From Ulva prolifera (Eukaryota > Chlorophyta > Ulvophyceae > Ulvales > Ulvaceae): a DNA stretch of 64,000 bases. This document shows positions 45,442-59,893 of the stretch, one piece after another. The first letter of the stretch is position 1; each line of letters begins with the position of its first letter. The DNA lies in assembly GCA_023078555.1 (NCBI GenBank), contig CM041198.1:190856-254855 (forward strand), in the 5' to 3' direction. The notes beneath the pieces were generated by a model. The model saw only the letters and a list, made by a program, of their open reading frames with translations. It ran no database searches and was not told the DNA's origin. The position numbers and the translations under genes were made by a program.

Positions 45442-47112
45442 TGGCCTGTGCCAGCTTGTTAAGCTGCGGGCCTCGTTATGGGGAAGGTATTTGACCCAGC
45501 CTGAAGGATGGGATGGCTGATCATGGGTCGCTGCATTGGATCCACACAGTGGAGAGGGGCTGCGTGTATGGCATGGTGTATATGCACACCTTGCGCTCCA
45601 GACGTACAGATGCGGCGCATGTGTGATTTTTCTCATTGGATGATTGGACAATCGATGTATGTTATTAAGTGTCTGTGCCATTGTGGGCGGATCGGGCAGG
45701 CTGACATCTGGCATCAGGAGCGCGCAATGGCGATGATGCTCTTAGAAGTTGATTTACAGTGCGACCCAGTGCTGTACCATAGGTGGGGCAGAGTATTAAG
45801 TATGCGGCTCACAAGATGTTGACCATCATCATGGCTGTGTTCAGTGGCTGTGAAGTGCTGATGCTACTTTTCAGTAGTCCATAAGTGTGTTTTTGGCAGA
45901 AGATTTGTGATGTGTGCTGGTGAGGGCTGATGTTGTTTCGACTGTCACAGCGAACGCGCCGGGTGCTGATCCATGAAATGTCGTCTACTGATGCTCGGAC
46001 CAGCACTTGGTGCTTCAATACAATAGTATTGATTCCAAGTGTCGGTTGTCTCGCAATTCTGCATCGCCGAGCTCATGCATTTGAGCATGTGCTGCCTTTG
46101 TCCAGGCGATACGATGTCCAGGCAATTGCATATGAGACTCAACATAAAAAAATGCACTGTCATCACACTCCCTCATGACGTCTTCAGGCAGTCGAAGATG
46201 CAATGCCCTTTGCCATTCACAGCGAGTCGCATGTTGTTGGGGCATCGGACCGATTACTCGCTGGGCCTTCTGAGACCACACATGATGTGTTCTTGAAGCG
46301 TTGTATTGCTACTCAGGTGGTATACATTACCGTACTAAATTCAGTGCATCGACAAAATAGGCAGCGTCACATGGGGTCTAGATCTAATAAATCATCTTCT
46401 TCACTGTAATGATTTCACGAGAAGATGTGCTAGAAACGTAAGCATGAACCTGCTGTCAGCGGGGTCTACACGGTCTGACGTTCAGACCTGCCCTCATACT
46501 GCCCGGGCGGCGGGCGGGAAGGGCCAGTATGACGCCGGCGGCGCCGCAGCTGTGAACAAGCTCGCCAATCGAAACCGCTCAAGCCGTCACAATGCCGGCG
46601 CAGTGCAGTAACAATGTTTTTGTTCTCCCAGTCACGCCGAAATCTACTGATTATACACCTAGCTGGGTACCTAAACCCAGCGTTATGCGTTACATGTCGA
46701 TGGACTTAATTTAGTACGGTACTCGAATCTCCTGCTCACGTACGCCTTTGAGTGAGTACGCAGATCGGGTAAACCTCGTTATCAACTCGTTCATGTCTAG
46801 CCAGAGCACAGTGCAAATCTCTGCACTATCACCCCACGCCCACATCAGCCTTTTCGTGAATGCTCTCCTGCAGTGCCATATTGCATGACAGGTCGAGAAT
46901 GAGACAGGTCATTTGGTGGCCCTTGGTAAGAAAACATGATTTTTACAGTCAGTCATAACCTTGTGGCAACATGCCTTTCACCTCAGGCTGGTGCTGTAGG
47001 CTGCAGCAAAACAGTACAGGTACTACAGCTTGCAACAAACCACACCAATGGTGCACATGCCAGCAAGTATCTGGGCACTGCTGAACTAGACAGCAAATCT
47101 GTGCACAGTGTC
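45442..47112. other. Convergent intergenic region without recognised gene
   Basis: This is the 3' flank of the RRM gene and, beyond the 204-bp repeat, of TBL2. Short frames on both strands show no domain, and no RNA gene is evident. Confidence 0.4.
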
Positions 47113-47316
47113 TGATGCCATTTCGCTGCAGCTGCACTGTACCTCGTTATCTCGAGTACTGCAGCGCTGCGGGCTGCTGCCAGGGTGGCACAGCTGACAC
47201 TGTTCTGAACACAATAGGTACATAAGGCAAGACGCCACGGTTTACCTACGGATTTCGACTCAGTATTCCAATCGTTACCTCGTGTAAACATAACTATCCA
47301 TCCTCAACGGCTTCAG
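47113..47316 (+). repeat. Dispersed 204-bp repeat, copy 2
   Basis: Nearly identical to 4257-4460 in the same orientation. It lies 13 bp beyond the stop codon of TBL2, so it probably forms part of that gene's 3' UTR or lies just past it. Confidence 0.9.
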
Positions 47317-47329
47317 TGTCACTCGTTTG

Positions 47330-49613
47330 TTACAAGGTGTCTGGGCATTTCCAGAGCCTTGCCTTCCCATCTCGACTAGCTGTAGCCACAGCAAAAGACG
47401 GCTTGCCATTGATATACACCTTCCTGGGCGTGCACGCCAGGCTTGTTATATCACCATCATGCGCATCGAGAACCTCACACCATTCATCCACACCGTTCAT
47501 CCAGCTTAGCTCCTGCCCGTGAGCACACGCAATTAAATCGTCTGGGCACCACACCATATGGCTGTAAACTCTTTTAGCCTGGGCTCTACTCATCAGCTTG
47601 GCATCCTCCTGCTGGTGATACCTGCATGAACACAGAGCTTGACATGGGACTACTGCAACAGGCCAAATGCTTGCCCAATGATACCTCTTGCAAGATTTAG
47701 AAGGATGCCTGGCCAACATTGTGTTGCAGTGGCAGTGCGCTTGTTCCACGTTCATACAAATTTGCCACTAGCCGCAAGGATGCAAGGACAAGATGCCCAT
47801 CATGCCATACCTGACATTGATGTTCCAGATGCGGAAGGAACCGTCTTTACATGATGTGGCTGCCTTGGTTCCATCTGCATTGAAAGCCACGCTGGCGACT
47901 CCTTTCGAATGGCCTAGATCCATCACTTTGACACAACGTGAAAACTTGCCATCTTTTGCCCACTGAAGCTCCCAGATCTTGACGTCTGTGCTGAATGTGG
48001 TCACGGCTAAGAAGCGCCCATCTGGTGACAGTGCAATCTGCATCATGGCAAATGTGGTACAGCATGAGCATCAGAATATGCACATAAAACTTTGCTTGTA
48101 AGTTGGAAACTAAGTGTGGTCTGCGGTCTGCCTGTGGGCAAGGAAAATGCAAGTGGATAGCTGTCGTGCTATCCGTACCACCTCTCAATCCTCATCATCC
48201 CCTCACAAAGACCACAACCCCAATAGACAGCAAAGCATAGCCATCCTCACAAGTAATACCCCTTGATTGAAACAGTGGCCCCACCGTCCATCCAGTTGAC
48301 AGCCAGTACCTGTGGTGTTCCCTGAGGTGGCGGCGTACCTGATAGTTCTCAATGCCATTGGGCTGCACTGTAGCAATAACAGACCCATCTCCTGCGACGA
48401 TTTTAGCCTCTTTAGTCTTGGTCAGTGTTGCCATGAGAGGCGTGTTGCCTGGTGAACGCGATGCAAAGCATGTCTGGATAACAGGCAGACCATCATGAAT
48501 GGCTGCTGCAACCTGTCGTGGCGTCGGCATTGCACCTCCATGCACAACCTTTGCTACAGTGCTGAGGTTCACCACTTCTCCTAAACCGGCACTGCATATT
48601 CCGAGTCTGTCGGGGGCACCCCAAAATGCAGCACTTATGGGCATTTGCTTCAGCGGGATCCGCGTGAGAGGCAGCTTCAGATTGCTATAATCCAGTTGGT
48701 TCATGTAGTAAACACGAATAACCTGCAAAAGCATTGGGTGAATTTTCACTGTATGTCCAGAGATGCAATGTAGACCATGCGCACTGCTCTGAAAAGCTGC
48801 ATCGGAGAACATCGCAACAAAATTGATATTCGGCAGTCAGACTCTACTTCGCCCGCAGCCTCAAGTAAGGTAGAACATAGCACGGCCGCACAGAACGCAC
48901 GTGATCTTCACAAGTGGTGACCACCCGTGTTCCGTCTGAAGAGACGTCTATTGATAGGACCGCAGCACTGTGTCCTTTCATAGACATGACAAATAAGTCA
49001 CTTGCTGGAATATTTTCATGTAAATGCATGGCAGATAACTTCTTGTTTTCTTTTAACAACTTCTTTATGGACTTGCCTGGTGCCCTTGATGCTTGGTCTG
49101 TCGGCAGATACTGAGCAGCCAGGCCGGCATCTATCTCCTGTTTTCTCATCTTGTTGTATTTGTGTCGGCCCTTGCCCGGGGGTTTGGAATGTGTTCCCAG
49201 AAACCAAGAATTCATGGCCACTACTTTCTGTGCCAGGAGATACAGCAGGATCCCTGCAGCGTTTATAGCTTGCAGCTCTGCGCAAACTTCATAGCAACAC
49301 CGACTACAGTGCTCAGTGCCCAAATATTATAGGAAGACAGCCGAATGACCAGGCATGTCGCATCGCATTCACGTCAAAGACCAACGATGATGCTTGCTTT
49401 GATCCACATTTTCCGGCATATTTGTGTCCTGATGTGCAATGAGTGACATGAAATAATATGCAAGAAGCAGCGTGAGCAGGTTGGCAACGACTATGTTCCC
49501 TCCCGGAAGCCTGTGCCAAGGAGCTCACCTGCGTTCACACACAGCAGCCCTGCCGTTGCGACCGCAAGAGGAGATGAACTCGCAAGTGCTAGGAGAGCCT
49601 GTGCAAAAGACAT
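47330..49613 (-). CDS. TBL2: TBL2-like ER-anchored WD40 protein
   Basis: TBL2 is an ER-membrane WD40 protein linked in animals to PERK/60S ribosome interactions. Five exons fit: 49613-49529, 49253-48901, 48722-48339, 48037-47811 and 47621-47330, for 446 residues (human TBL2 447). The N-terminus carries a hydrophobic anchor (ALLALASSSPLAVATAGLLC spliced to GILLYLLAQKVV). A basic linker follows (KGRHKYNKMRKQEI, IKKLLKENKKL), then WD repeats beginning MKGHSAAVLSIDVSSDGTRV. IALSPDGRFLAVTTFSTDVK, KIWELQWAKDGKF, GHSKGVASVAFNADGTKAA and SCKDGSFRIWNI align closely with TBL2. The end SFAVATASRDGKARLWK is the last blade. The stop codon itself lies within a minus-strand TGTAA (47330-47334). Confidence 0.93.
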
Positions 49614-50211
49614 TACGAAAGATTTATCTGTCCAATCTCTACACCCGTAGTCATTCAAAGAGTCAGTCGCCACGGTAAGCTGTGGCAATTGATCACTCCA
49701 TGTCAACAGTCACAACGATAGCACACGACAAGCCGTGTGAGACGTCAAATCAAGAACCATGAGACAGCATTTATTTGACTCTCTCACGACTGCCCTGCAC
49801 GGTCTGGCGCAGGCTGAGCGGGCGCACGCCCTGTGGCTTTAGTGCTTTGGTGTGCATCTGCGAACGTCACATGCTCTGAGCAGACACCTGTCGCACAGCC
49901 GGAACGCCGCTTCGAATCCCCTTCAAAGTCATTGCTACTGCTGTAAAAGCTCAAGCTCGGCCTGGTGTTATTTGGTGAATACGCTTACAGCGGTGACCCT
50001 TTGCTCTGCACACACCACTTTTACTGTGGTGCCAAAGCCAAGCCGGTGCTTGAGAGGCCACTGTAACACACCTGTGCCTTGTTCTGCTTCCTGTCGCTAA
50101 ATTTGTTTGCCGCCGGTCTCGATCTAATATTACTTCACTCCCACCATGCCAGTCTGATAGCAATCACTGCAAGGAATCGTAGCAAACATCTGCTGCACTC
50201 ATTGCATTGTC
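49614..50211. other. Divergent intergenic region between TBL2 and TEX9-like gene
   Basis: A 0.6-kb spacer that should contain both promoters and perhaps 5' exons of the TEX9-like gene. Nothing else is recognised. Confidence 0.4.
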
Positions 50212-51247
<1,036 letters not shown>

Positions 51248-52480
51248 GAGAGGACCGCCAAAGACGCATCTGCATGCTCACTATCAGCTGCTATACCTTG
51301 CCACACTCGATTATTGAAGGTCTTTGAATCCTGACTCGCTGTGGTACAGAATCCATTCCCTAGGCATCCCCGGCTTCATATGAGAGATTAATCACAGCTG
51401 TGCCGGTGGTTGAGAAATTGCATGCAGACTGGCAGCAATCGCAGAAACTTTGGTATTCATACCAACTTGGTGGGAACTGGGGGAAACCTGGCATGCTTTG
51501 CAGCTGTGTTCAGTCACCCAAACAAAGCAACTTGGAATGGCAATGTGCAAGACAGTTATCTTTAACTTGGATGACTATCTTCAGGTGCCAGAGGAGCGAA
51601 TATATACGACGCTTTGTGACCTCTGTGGCCTGTTCTGTGTTCCTTTTGGCTGTGGCTGTCGGAGTCACTGCTGCTTGTGCGCGCCAAGCCAGCTGCTGAG
51701 CTCGCAGACGTGTGAACAGGCTTACCAAATGTAATTGGGGGGTTTACGGAACGCATGAATCTGCAAAGCAGCCGTGGCGCTATGACTCGGTCGTGCCGTG
51801 TAGTTTCGATGGCTCGTGACTCACGGCACAAGTGGCCAGCCTAAAACCCAGAGCCAACTGCTGACAGCCTTCAAAGCTATCCACACCTGGACATGGCATT
51901 GACCGCGAGGGAGGCTTTTCGCCAGTTTCTCTCCGCTCTTTTGGAATTATCTGTCGAGCACTGGTCTGTCATTTGAAGCCAAAAATTATTCAGAATAAAC
52001 AGGCCTTGTGTAGATGATACTTTGTACTTCACACTTCCTCTCAATCAGCTATAGAAATGCCACAAAAGGTCCCGGGTCTGATGTCGATATCACTTCTCCG
52101 TGCCGGAGTGAAACTTCAGCGCTGGAAGGGTTAGATGCTCAGTGTCTCAGTTGCAGGTATGTTAACATCAATGACGTAGCCATGAATCACTGCTTTTGCC
52201 TTGACAAGCGCCTGCCCATAATGCTTCCAAAGCAGGCGCTGGTTGTGCGTGCATGGGTGCAGACAATGCGAAGCAATTCGCCAGTCCATCGGCCACGTAA
52301 GCGTGAAGGCGTGCATGCATGCAGGCAGGATACCAAAGCTGCGAAGTCTCCAAATCCGGTCATTTTTAGGAACACCTCCCTAAGGTCACGCCACCTCGTG
52401 GATGGTCATTTTTATCAGGTCCTAAGGAGTCGATCCATCGCAAGTGCGATTTATCGAAAAGGCACCGAGGCATGACGACC

Positions 52481-53960
52481 AGCTTCCCTATCGGAACCAT
52501 CACTCGACCGCTCTCAAGTTGCAGCACGTGCTTTACGAAGCCAGCATGACCACCGGGGCCCGGGGGCCGCGGGGTCACATGCCATGCAGTTGCACCGCCA
52601 TGGCGCTCGCTCTGCGCTGGCGGTCGCGGCGGTCCAATAATTAAGACGCATTGAGCGTGTACACATTGCACTTGTTTCTTACAGTGCTGTCTGGACATTG
52701 ATAGGCGCTGTGCGACCTGGTTGGTCAGGACAACGTTGCCACGAGCCTGCAGCGGGGCCTGCAAATTGGCTGCAATCTAGGACAATGTGCTTGCTAAAGT
52801 GAAACCGCTCCACTACCTGACATGCTGGTCGTTGAGCATATGTAGTTGCTGTGGTGCCGGGGAGATTGCCGTGTTGCCGTGTTGACCGTGCCCCTCCGCC
52901 AGGCCGCGTGTTTGCTGCAACACAGCTCCGTTGCAACGAAGAAACAACAATGCCAGTATGTGGAAGTTGGCTGGGTGTTCAGTCTATAACTGCGTCTTCG
53001 TTGCAAAAGCTCCGCAGATGCTAACACTAATGTTGACATCGCCCGCGGCTCTGCAGCAGCGCTCGACACACTCAAATGAACCACAAATTCACTGTTGTTT
53101 CACTGCTGACCACATCCCTGTACTGTAGTGCTGAACGGCAGCAAATTGCACCGCAACTGCAATTGATTTGCCTCGAGTAGCCGCGCGTGACAATTCTTAT
53201 CGTCGCTCTAGTACAACATAGCCGCAGTGCTATGACATTCAACGATATGATTCCGAATGTTTATTGATTGCTTTGCGTTTAGCCCTGATTATTACGCAAC
53301 ATCCGGGCAGGTCTCAGCAGTGGTTTACTGCCAACATCCGCAGACAAGACGTTGATGGCAAGCAAGCACGCCCACACTACGCGAAAACATTGAATCAGAG
53401 GTTGCATTGCTGCTCAGCTGTAATCCAGTCAGGGCAGCTCGCAGAGACAAGCTTCTGGCGAAAGGCACTTTGTTTTGCAGCCCGCGCTGGCCAACATTGC
53501 AGGCATGCACGCATCGCAGCGCTGCCTCTTTTGATATCCCCTTCAAGCTCCTTGTAGTGGAACAGCAGACAGCGGTTGTTCGTTTTCACGTTGCATTGCT
53601 GGGCAGTTGCACATTCTGGTGGTGACTGCTCGTGGCAGACGTCACATCCACCTACATGCTGTCGTCAGATGCGCGTGACACTCCCATCCACGTGGTCTTC
53701 TGTAACCGGTGCTAAACAGTCGACCGGTATCATGGCATGCCCACGTGTTTTACTTTATACGTCGTCAGCGACACGCCATTCACAATGCATGGAGCCTGCA
53801 CAGCCAGGCTGGTGTCACCACCACCCGCCTAGCGCGCTACGTGCCCCCAGTAGTGTTCATGGACATCAAAGAACGAGGATACGCCATGGCGCGCCATCAG
53901 TGAACGACTTCCCTATCGGAACCTTTACTCGACCGCTACTAGGTTGCAGCACGTGCTTTT
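52481..53960. repeat. About 55-bp repeat, two direct copies (a third inverted at 54583-54672)
   Basis: Copies at about 52481-52535 and 53906-53960 share cttccctatcggaacc, actcgaccgct and gttgcagcacgtgctt. The inverted copy at 54583-54672 carries an insertion and directly abuts the right end of the MITE-like element. Confidence 0.8.
53704..53860 (+). repeat. About 150-bp repeat, copy 1 (copy 2 at 56448-56595)
   Basis: Shared blocks in the same order include gtaaccggt, cgtcgtcagc, gccattca, atgcatggagcct, accaccacc and gcgcgctac. The copies are clearly diverged. Confidence 0.8.
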
Positions 53961-54107
53961 CAAGCGGCCAAGCCAGCGCGACCACATGTACAGTTGTGGC
54001 GCCGCACGCATGCAGACGACCAGCAGCCCCGGTAGCGCCAGCACCCGTTGCTGCCCGCGACACGATAGACTGGACGTTTGCGCAACGCAAATGATCATGT
54101 GTCCTTA

Positions 54108-54579
54108 GGCCGTGTTTAGTGGCGAGCGGTCACATTGGCGGTCAAAGGCGATGTGACCGGTCACGTTGCCTGCCGTGTTTAGTGGCGATTAGTGCAACAA
54201 ATATGAACTGCTCCTTGACTGCAGAAACCGCTTTGAAACACCTTCATAACACTCTTACACTTCATATTGAATGCCTTCGGTGCTACATGATGTCCTGTGG
54301 GGTCTCGCGATGGAGCGGACGATGTGACCCGGGTCGCGACCGCGAATGTGACCAGGCCATGCGATCCCGGAATGTGGACCCCCCCTCGGGGGGGTCACAT
54401 GCCCGGTCGTTCACATTTTAGGTCACATCACGGATCGACAAATAACTCCCGAACAACATCGAACCAAGACAAACGAACAATGCAGCAATATTTAAAACAT
54501 GTTTCTGAGTAACTTTAATGCCTCGGTCGTGCTTTTTACGATTTTTTTGTTTGCCGGTCACGCTCCACTAAACACGGCC
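54108..54579. mobile_element. 472-bp MITE-like element with GGCCGTGTTTAGTGG inverted ends
   Basis: The left end GGCCGTGTTTAGTGG is matched by the reverse complement at the right end (ccactaaacacggcc), and both ends are flanked by TA (54106-54107 and 54580-54581). The left flank reads TTA and the right TAA, so a mutated TWA duplication is also possible. The left-end motif recurs inside at 54172-54188. There is no coding capacity. TA duplication suggests the Tc1/mariner (Stowaway) group, while GGCC ends suggest PIF/Harbinger; I cannot choose. Confidence 0.78.
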
Positions 54580-56137
54580 TAAAGCACGTGCTGCAACCTA
54601 AGTGCTGCGTCCAGACACATACTGAGCGGCCTAGTACTGGTCGAGTGATGGTTCCGATAGGGAAGTTGATCAGTGAAGCTGTTTCGAGTCGTGTTTACGG
54701 TGACCACTGTCCTGTGACGTAGGCATGTGCATGCCAAAGCAGTGGTAGTGTCACGCGCCGGCTGATGACCGGCGCCAGCTGGGCATGACGTCGACCGCAC
54801 GGGCGCGCAGTCACCTCCACAACGTGCAACTGCGCAGCCTAGGAGCTCAAACAAACACACGATTGCGCCCTGTTGCACCACAAGACGCAATTAATTGTCT
54901 CAGTGGCTGCGCTGTGCTTTGCGCGAAATGCTTGCGATGCTGCCGGCGCCCAGCGAGGGCTGGCAAGCTCAAGACAACGCTGCTTGCGCCAGAGACTTGC
55001 CTCCGCGAGCTGTGACGGCTGGGTCACTCCTGGGCGGCAGTCGAACGCCCAAGCAAAGTGTTCGTGTGCTTTCAGCGTGCTTTCTTGTGCGCACTGTAGT
55101 CTCGTCGTTCTTTTTAGTGAATAGTTGCAATGCTATGTTGTTGATTTGTCTCAGTTGCAAGTGCCTCAGCGCATGGCCATCAGCGAGTACCACACGCGAA
55201 AGTCACGGAAGCAACAATGCTTTATACTGTCCTACGAGAATGCTTGTGTCAAGGACGAGTAATGTTGTCACGTATGGCTGCACGGAGCATAACTCACGGT
55301 TGCCTTGCGATGCAAAATTTCTGCAGTTACTGTACGGCGAAGTGACAAGTAAAGCACAAATAGCCGGCCTCCACTTTATGTGTCGGGTGATGCTGCTGCA
55401 AGCTTTTGGAAAGCCCAGCATAGCTAGTCGCAGCTGCGGAGTTATTGCCATTTGCACCCAGCAGTTTATTGACCGGCGAGCCAGCGCCAAAGAACCATCA
55501 ACAAACATTCATAAATAGGCGCCTGCAGTGGATATGTGTTGCGACAGACACACACCCTCGCGGACGAGGCAGTACATCACAGGAACGGAGTAGTGCCTTG
55601 GCTAAAACAGCAACTATATAGGCTCAACAACAATCCGATCAGTTTGTAGGATGGCATCTCCTTTGCAAGCGGATTGTTTCCGGCTGAGAGGCCTGCCGTG
55701 TGTTCTCAGTAACATCGGCGTGCCGCTGCGCAGGAGGGTTCATGTCACACAGCACTGATCAATATCTGAGATAAACATCGATATCATATGCCGTGCGTAA
55801 ACGCTCTAGGCTTTGTACAGCGTACCGCCACAAGTACCAGCGCCACCGCGGTGCACCGGCGAAGCGTGGCGGAGGGACCACGGACATGTCATGCCAGGTT
55901 CACACCGCACGAGGTATGACGGCAGCCGCCACGGGACAGTGGTCACCGTAAACAGGACCCTGTTTCGCGACATAGCTGGGCCAAAGATTCTGCGTGAATG
56001 CACAGAGTGCCACCATGCTGGTCTAATGTTGCGGCCGCGAGGCAGAGCGCTGGTGGCAGCACACATGTGCGATGATAGTGTATGATATATGACTGATCAG
56101 CTGCGAAGTAGCAACGGTCAGTCTGATCGGATCCGGA

Positions 56138-57560
56138 ACTTGAGTCGTGGGAGACACCACACTGCTACATGGTGACCACAGCCTGTGCGCGCTGCAACAC
56201 TCTGGAATGTGACGTTTCGCTCGTTGCAGCACTCACCATGTAGCTGAGACAACAGCCAGTCATTCCTTACTTCCTCTGAGATCAATAAGCGCTCACATCT
56301 CCCCGAACGGCGCGCCGGTCTATCACAGTTGCACGCAGCGCGCTGCAACCGGTGCTTGCGTGGCAACTAGCGTTGTCAGCAATCCAAGTGCGAAGGATGA
56401 CGCCGTGACCCAGTCGCGGGGGGTCTCGATAAGGGGTCGTGTTTACGGGGTCTTGAGTAACCGGTCCTCAAGTCTCGACTGGTCTCATGGCTCACGTCGT
56501 CAGCACCGCGCCATTCATCATGCATGGAGCCTATGCAGCCAAACTGGTGCCACCACCGGATTGGCGCGCTACTTGCCCCCGACAGTGCTAATAGGTTCGA
56601 AGGCGTGAAGTTTTAGCATCAGTGAGGTTTCAGCGTAAACAACCTGGCTAACGATGCTGCGTGCACGCTGAGAGGTGCCGTCATGCCGCTCGATTGTTAC
56701 GGCCGTAACGCTGCGCGCCGGAGGCAGCACGCATCTGCAACTGTGAGAACTCAATGTAGATACAGTCTCTATCTGTATAGTAGCGTGAAGAAGTTGGGAT
56801 TGCAGCGGTTCTGTAGCCTTGGCGATGGAGGTATCGCCAAGGCACGTCTGTCTATAGCAAGCCCGACCGTTGCCACAGCCCTGCCGAATTTATCAAGCAG
56901 ATACAATTTCAACGTTATTATCACTTTGCGGGAGCATGCTGTATGGGTAAATCTATTGCGTTGCGAGTGCTGGCTGTCATCTCCCGATGCCAGGGCACAT
57001 ACGGTCACGCATAACGCGAAGCTATTTGCTTCAATGTGAGCCACTTGGTGTGATTTTACTGCCGTGCTGTAGCGAGCTTCGGTATTGTTGTGAGGATATC
57101 ACTGCGTTAACAATGCTGCAGAGTGCGTCTGACGCTGCAACGCTCACGCGGTCTCAAACACGCATTCTTTACAAAGCTCTAGCATTGTATGATGATAGAG
57201 TGTCCATTTGCGAACGCAGAGACGGTCATCTGCTCAGAGCTGGAGTCGTCGGCGACAACAGGTTGGTGACCAAAGCCGGCGCAGTTGCAAACGCCCCGGA
57301 AACAGACGTTCCGCTCGTTTCAGCCTTCGCCATGTAGCTTTGATGCAAGCAAGTAATAGCTTTTGTCATGTTAGTTCAAAAAGTGTTCAAAGCTCCGAGG
57401 TATCACGGCGCGCTTCAACCGGTGCCTACGTGGCAGTCGGCAGTGACAGTACACACAAGCGACGGTGAGGACCGGATTAAAATGACCGTTTACGGTGACC
57501 GGGTGTTTACGGTGGATTTCGGGGTCAACTATGCTGTCATTGCGTGTTCGTAAAGTACGA
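56138..57560 (+). repeat. Diverged tandem duplication, period about 1.1 kb
   Basis: Blocks at 56138-56480 recur at about 57238-57560: gagtcgtsggmgaca, tggtgacca, gacgtttcgctcgtt versus gacgttccgctcgtt, ccatgtagct, and gcgcgctkcaaccggtgc. The offset drifts from 1,102 to 1,064 bp because of indels. Confidence 0.75.
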
Positions 57561-59893
57561 TGTATGACGCTGGCCGCCACACGCCGCCTCGGGACAGTGG
57601 TCACGGTACACAGGACCCGATAAGGAGGTCGGCCAACGTAGCTGTACGTCTGGTGGACAGAGGTTTCACCTTGGTATACACTGTACCCTCACTACGGCGT
57701 TAGTACATGCTCAGAGGAAATCTACCTGCCTAGGCACACTGAGCCAAACGCTTAAGAATCAAAACAAGAGGCGCAGCGTATGCAACAATCTGCAGGTGCT
57801 CAGACCCATGCAGAGTCTTGGGCAGTCAAGCGTCAAGCATCACCAACCAGCCCACCTACCAAGAGCTCAGCTACAAAGTCCACAAATAGATGAAACTTTA
57901 CAGATCATTTGCTGTCAGTTTGATTCACATTGGCGCTCCGAAGGCCGACTTCAGGAGAGCCTGTGTACATGGTTTGTGAGTTATGAGGTCAAGTAGCCCC
58001 TGAAATCCGCAGCCAATACGGTTTTGTTGCAACTGTGAAAGGCTGGTGCCATGGTGTTGAGGCATGTTATGGCTGTTTGTGCCACGAGTGAGGTCCAAAA
58101 TGGCATGTTCAGCCTCAGAATGAAACTTCATGACACCCAGGGCCACCACCACTGCACCCACTGTATTCATAAGAGAATTAAATACCGTTGTGGACCTGCA
58201 GCAATGTCGTTGCTGCCATATGCAGCCTCTGCCAAAACCACCAGCGTATGTGTTTCATAGCCTGTCAATCGCCATTTTACACCGCCTCGCATCTCCAAAT
58301 CCCGCTATCCCTCAAGTTCAGGTATTATCTCCGTCTGCATGCTGCCTGATCGCCCATTTGTTGTGCGCCAAACCCCTTGTGCACCTCTGGAATTCAACAA
58401 AGACAATTGTCGTTTCCGTGAAATCGTTTGCTGCTGATCTCGCGTCTTACTGAGCAATTATGCGTCGAGTAACTCTCCAATGGAGAGTCTCCATTCAGTT
58501 TTGGCGTGCGGCATGATGCATGGTGCTGACGCGAGGAGAGCGATTGTGGATCAAACTCGCTTGTTTGCAATTGGTAGGGTAGGGATACAGCCAACAAAAC
58601 GTGAGGCAAAGAACAGTGTCAATCCGGAGGATACCAACGTGACCAGCAGCACAGCAAGCCACACTTTCCTCAGGAAACGAGCACCCGCAGTCGGACCTTT
58701 TCGGATGCGTTGTTCGAATCTAGAAGATATGAGGTACGTGTGGTGTGCTATTGTGCCATGACGCGCGCAGATGCAAGTTGCTGTTCCTAGAGCACAACTT
58801 TGCTTCCGAGTTTCCCGGAGTGCCTTCACACTATGACGACCCGCAGGACCAGGTCTAGACGCTTGCCGCAGTCTCCTGTTTGCGTTCTGTGGCAACCTGT
58901 GTCAAGAAGCTCTGCGCACTCTGGTAGTAAACTCGTACAACGCAGAATGGCACAGGGAGGCCTTCTCATTTGGGCCTGAGAACGCAGAAAGCATGGCATG
59001 GCCCTAAAGAGACTACATCAAGTCATGCAAATTGGATCGTGAATGCGCATTTACTCGAAAAAAGAACAAGGTCGAAATTCGAAAGTTGTGGCAGTAGCCT
59101 GACAGACCTACAGTGCTGATCTCGAGTCCTGCACTGCGGGGATGCAGTGTGGCAGCCACGCAGCTTGACACTGTATGCGAGCACAATAATTTAAGATGGG
59201 ATCAGTGCGGCTGCAGCGATTGACCTCGCCAAGTCCACCAGCCAGCCAAGCCTTGTGTGTGCCGCGCAACATGACAACCGACGGTGGCAAATTCTTGCAG
59301 CCATTGACAGGTGTTTAAAAGATCAGACGAGTCAAAGAGCAAATCATGAATGAGCCGCTGCTCTTGAAGCCCGCCAGGCCAAGCTCTGTGGTAACATTTC
59401 GTGCGCGGCTAGACTCATCATCACCATACCCTTACATTTCAGCTGTAAGACATGCATTGATAGATGGTCGAGTCACTGGAGCATGGCATAACAAGATCAA
59501 GCAGCAAAAGGAAATTTATCAGACACGGTACCGCGGGACGACGCACAGAGGTGCAACAAATATATGTCATGGTTGATGATAGCAAAGCAGCCTACAAGCA
59601 ACGACGCACTCGCTGTGTTGGCAACATGGTGCATCAAGCATTGCAAATGCATGTATTTTTCAGTCTTGGTCCGAGACTGCGAACAGTGCAACACATGAGC
59701 AAAAAAACAACGCGCACTTGTGAGCTGTCGTATGTAGAAGTGTCTCAGAGACATTCACAGGCCTCGAATATTAAGCAGCAGCTCTTCAGACCTTACATAA
59801 GTTACTCCTCCAGAACAAAATTGTGGCCGATCTATGTGTGTCAATAGCGCATCATGGTACTAGACCTGGGACTTGTCCAGCAAACAGACCAGA

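Larger units (their letters stand above)
51248..59893. other. 8.6-kb gene-poor, repeat-dense region
   Basis: No recognisable protein domain is found. The region holds dispersed duplications (52.48, 53.7-53.96, 54.58, 55.9, 56.1-56.6, 57.2-57.6 kb) and a MITE-like element. Open frames such as 59464-59847 plus, 58551-58895 minus and 54895-55518 plus have no family resemblance that I can see and are not called as genes. Confidence 0.5.
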
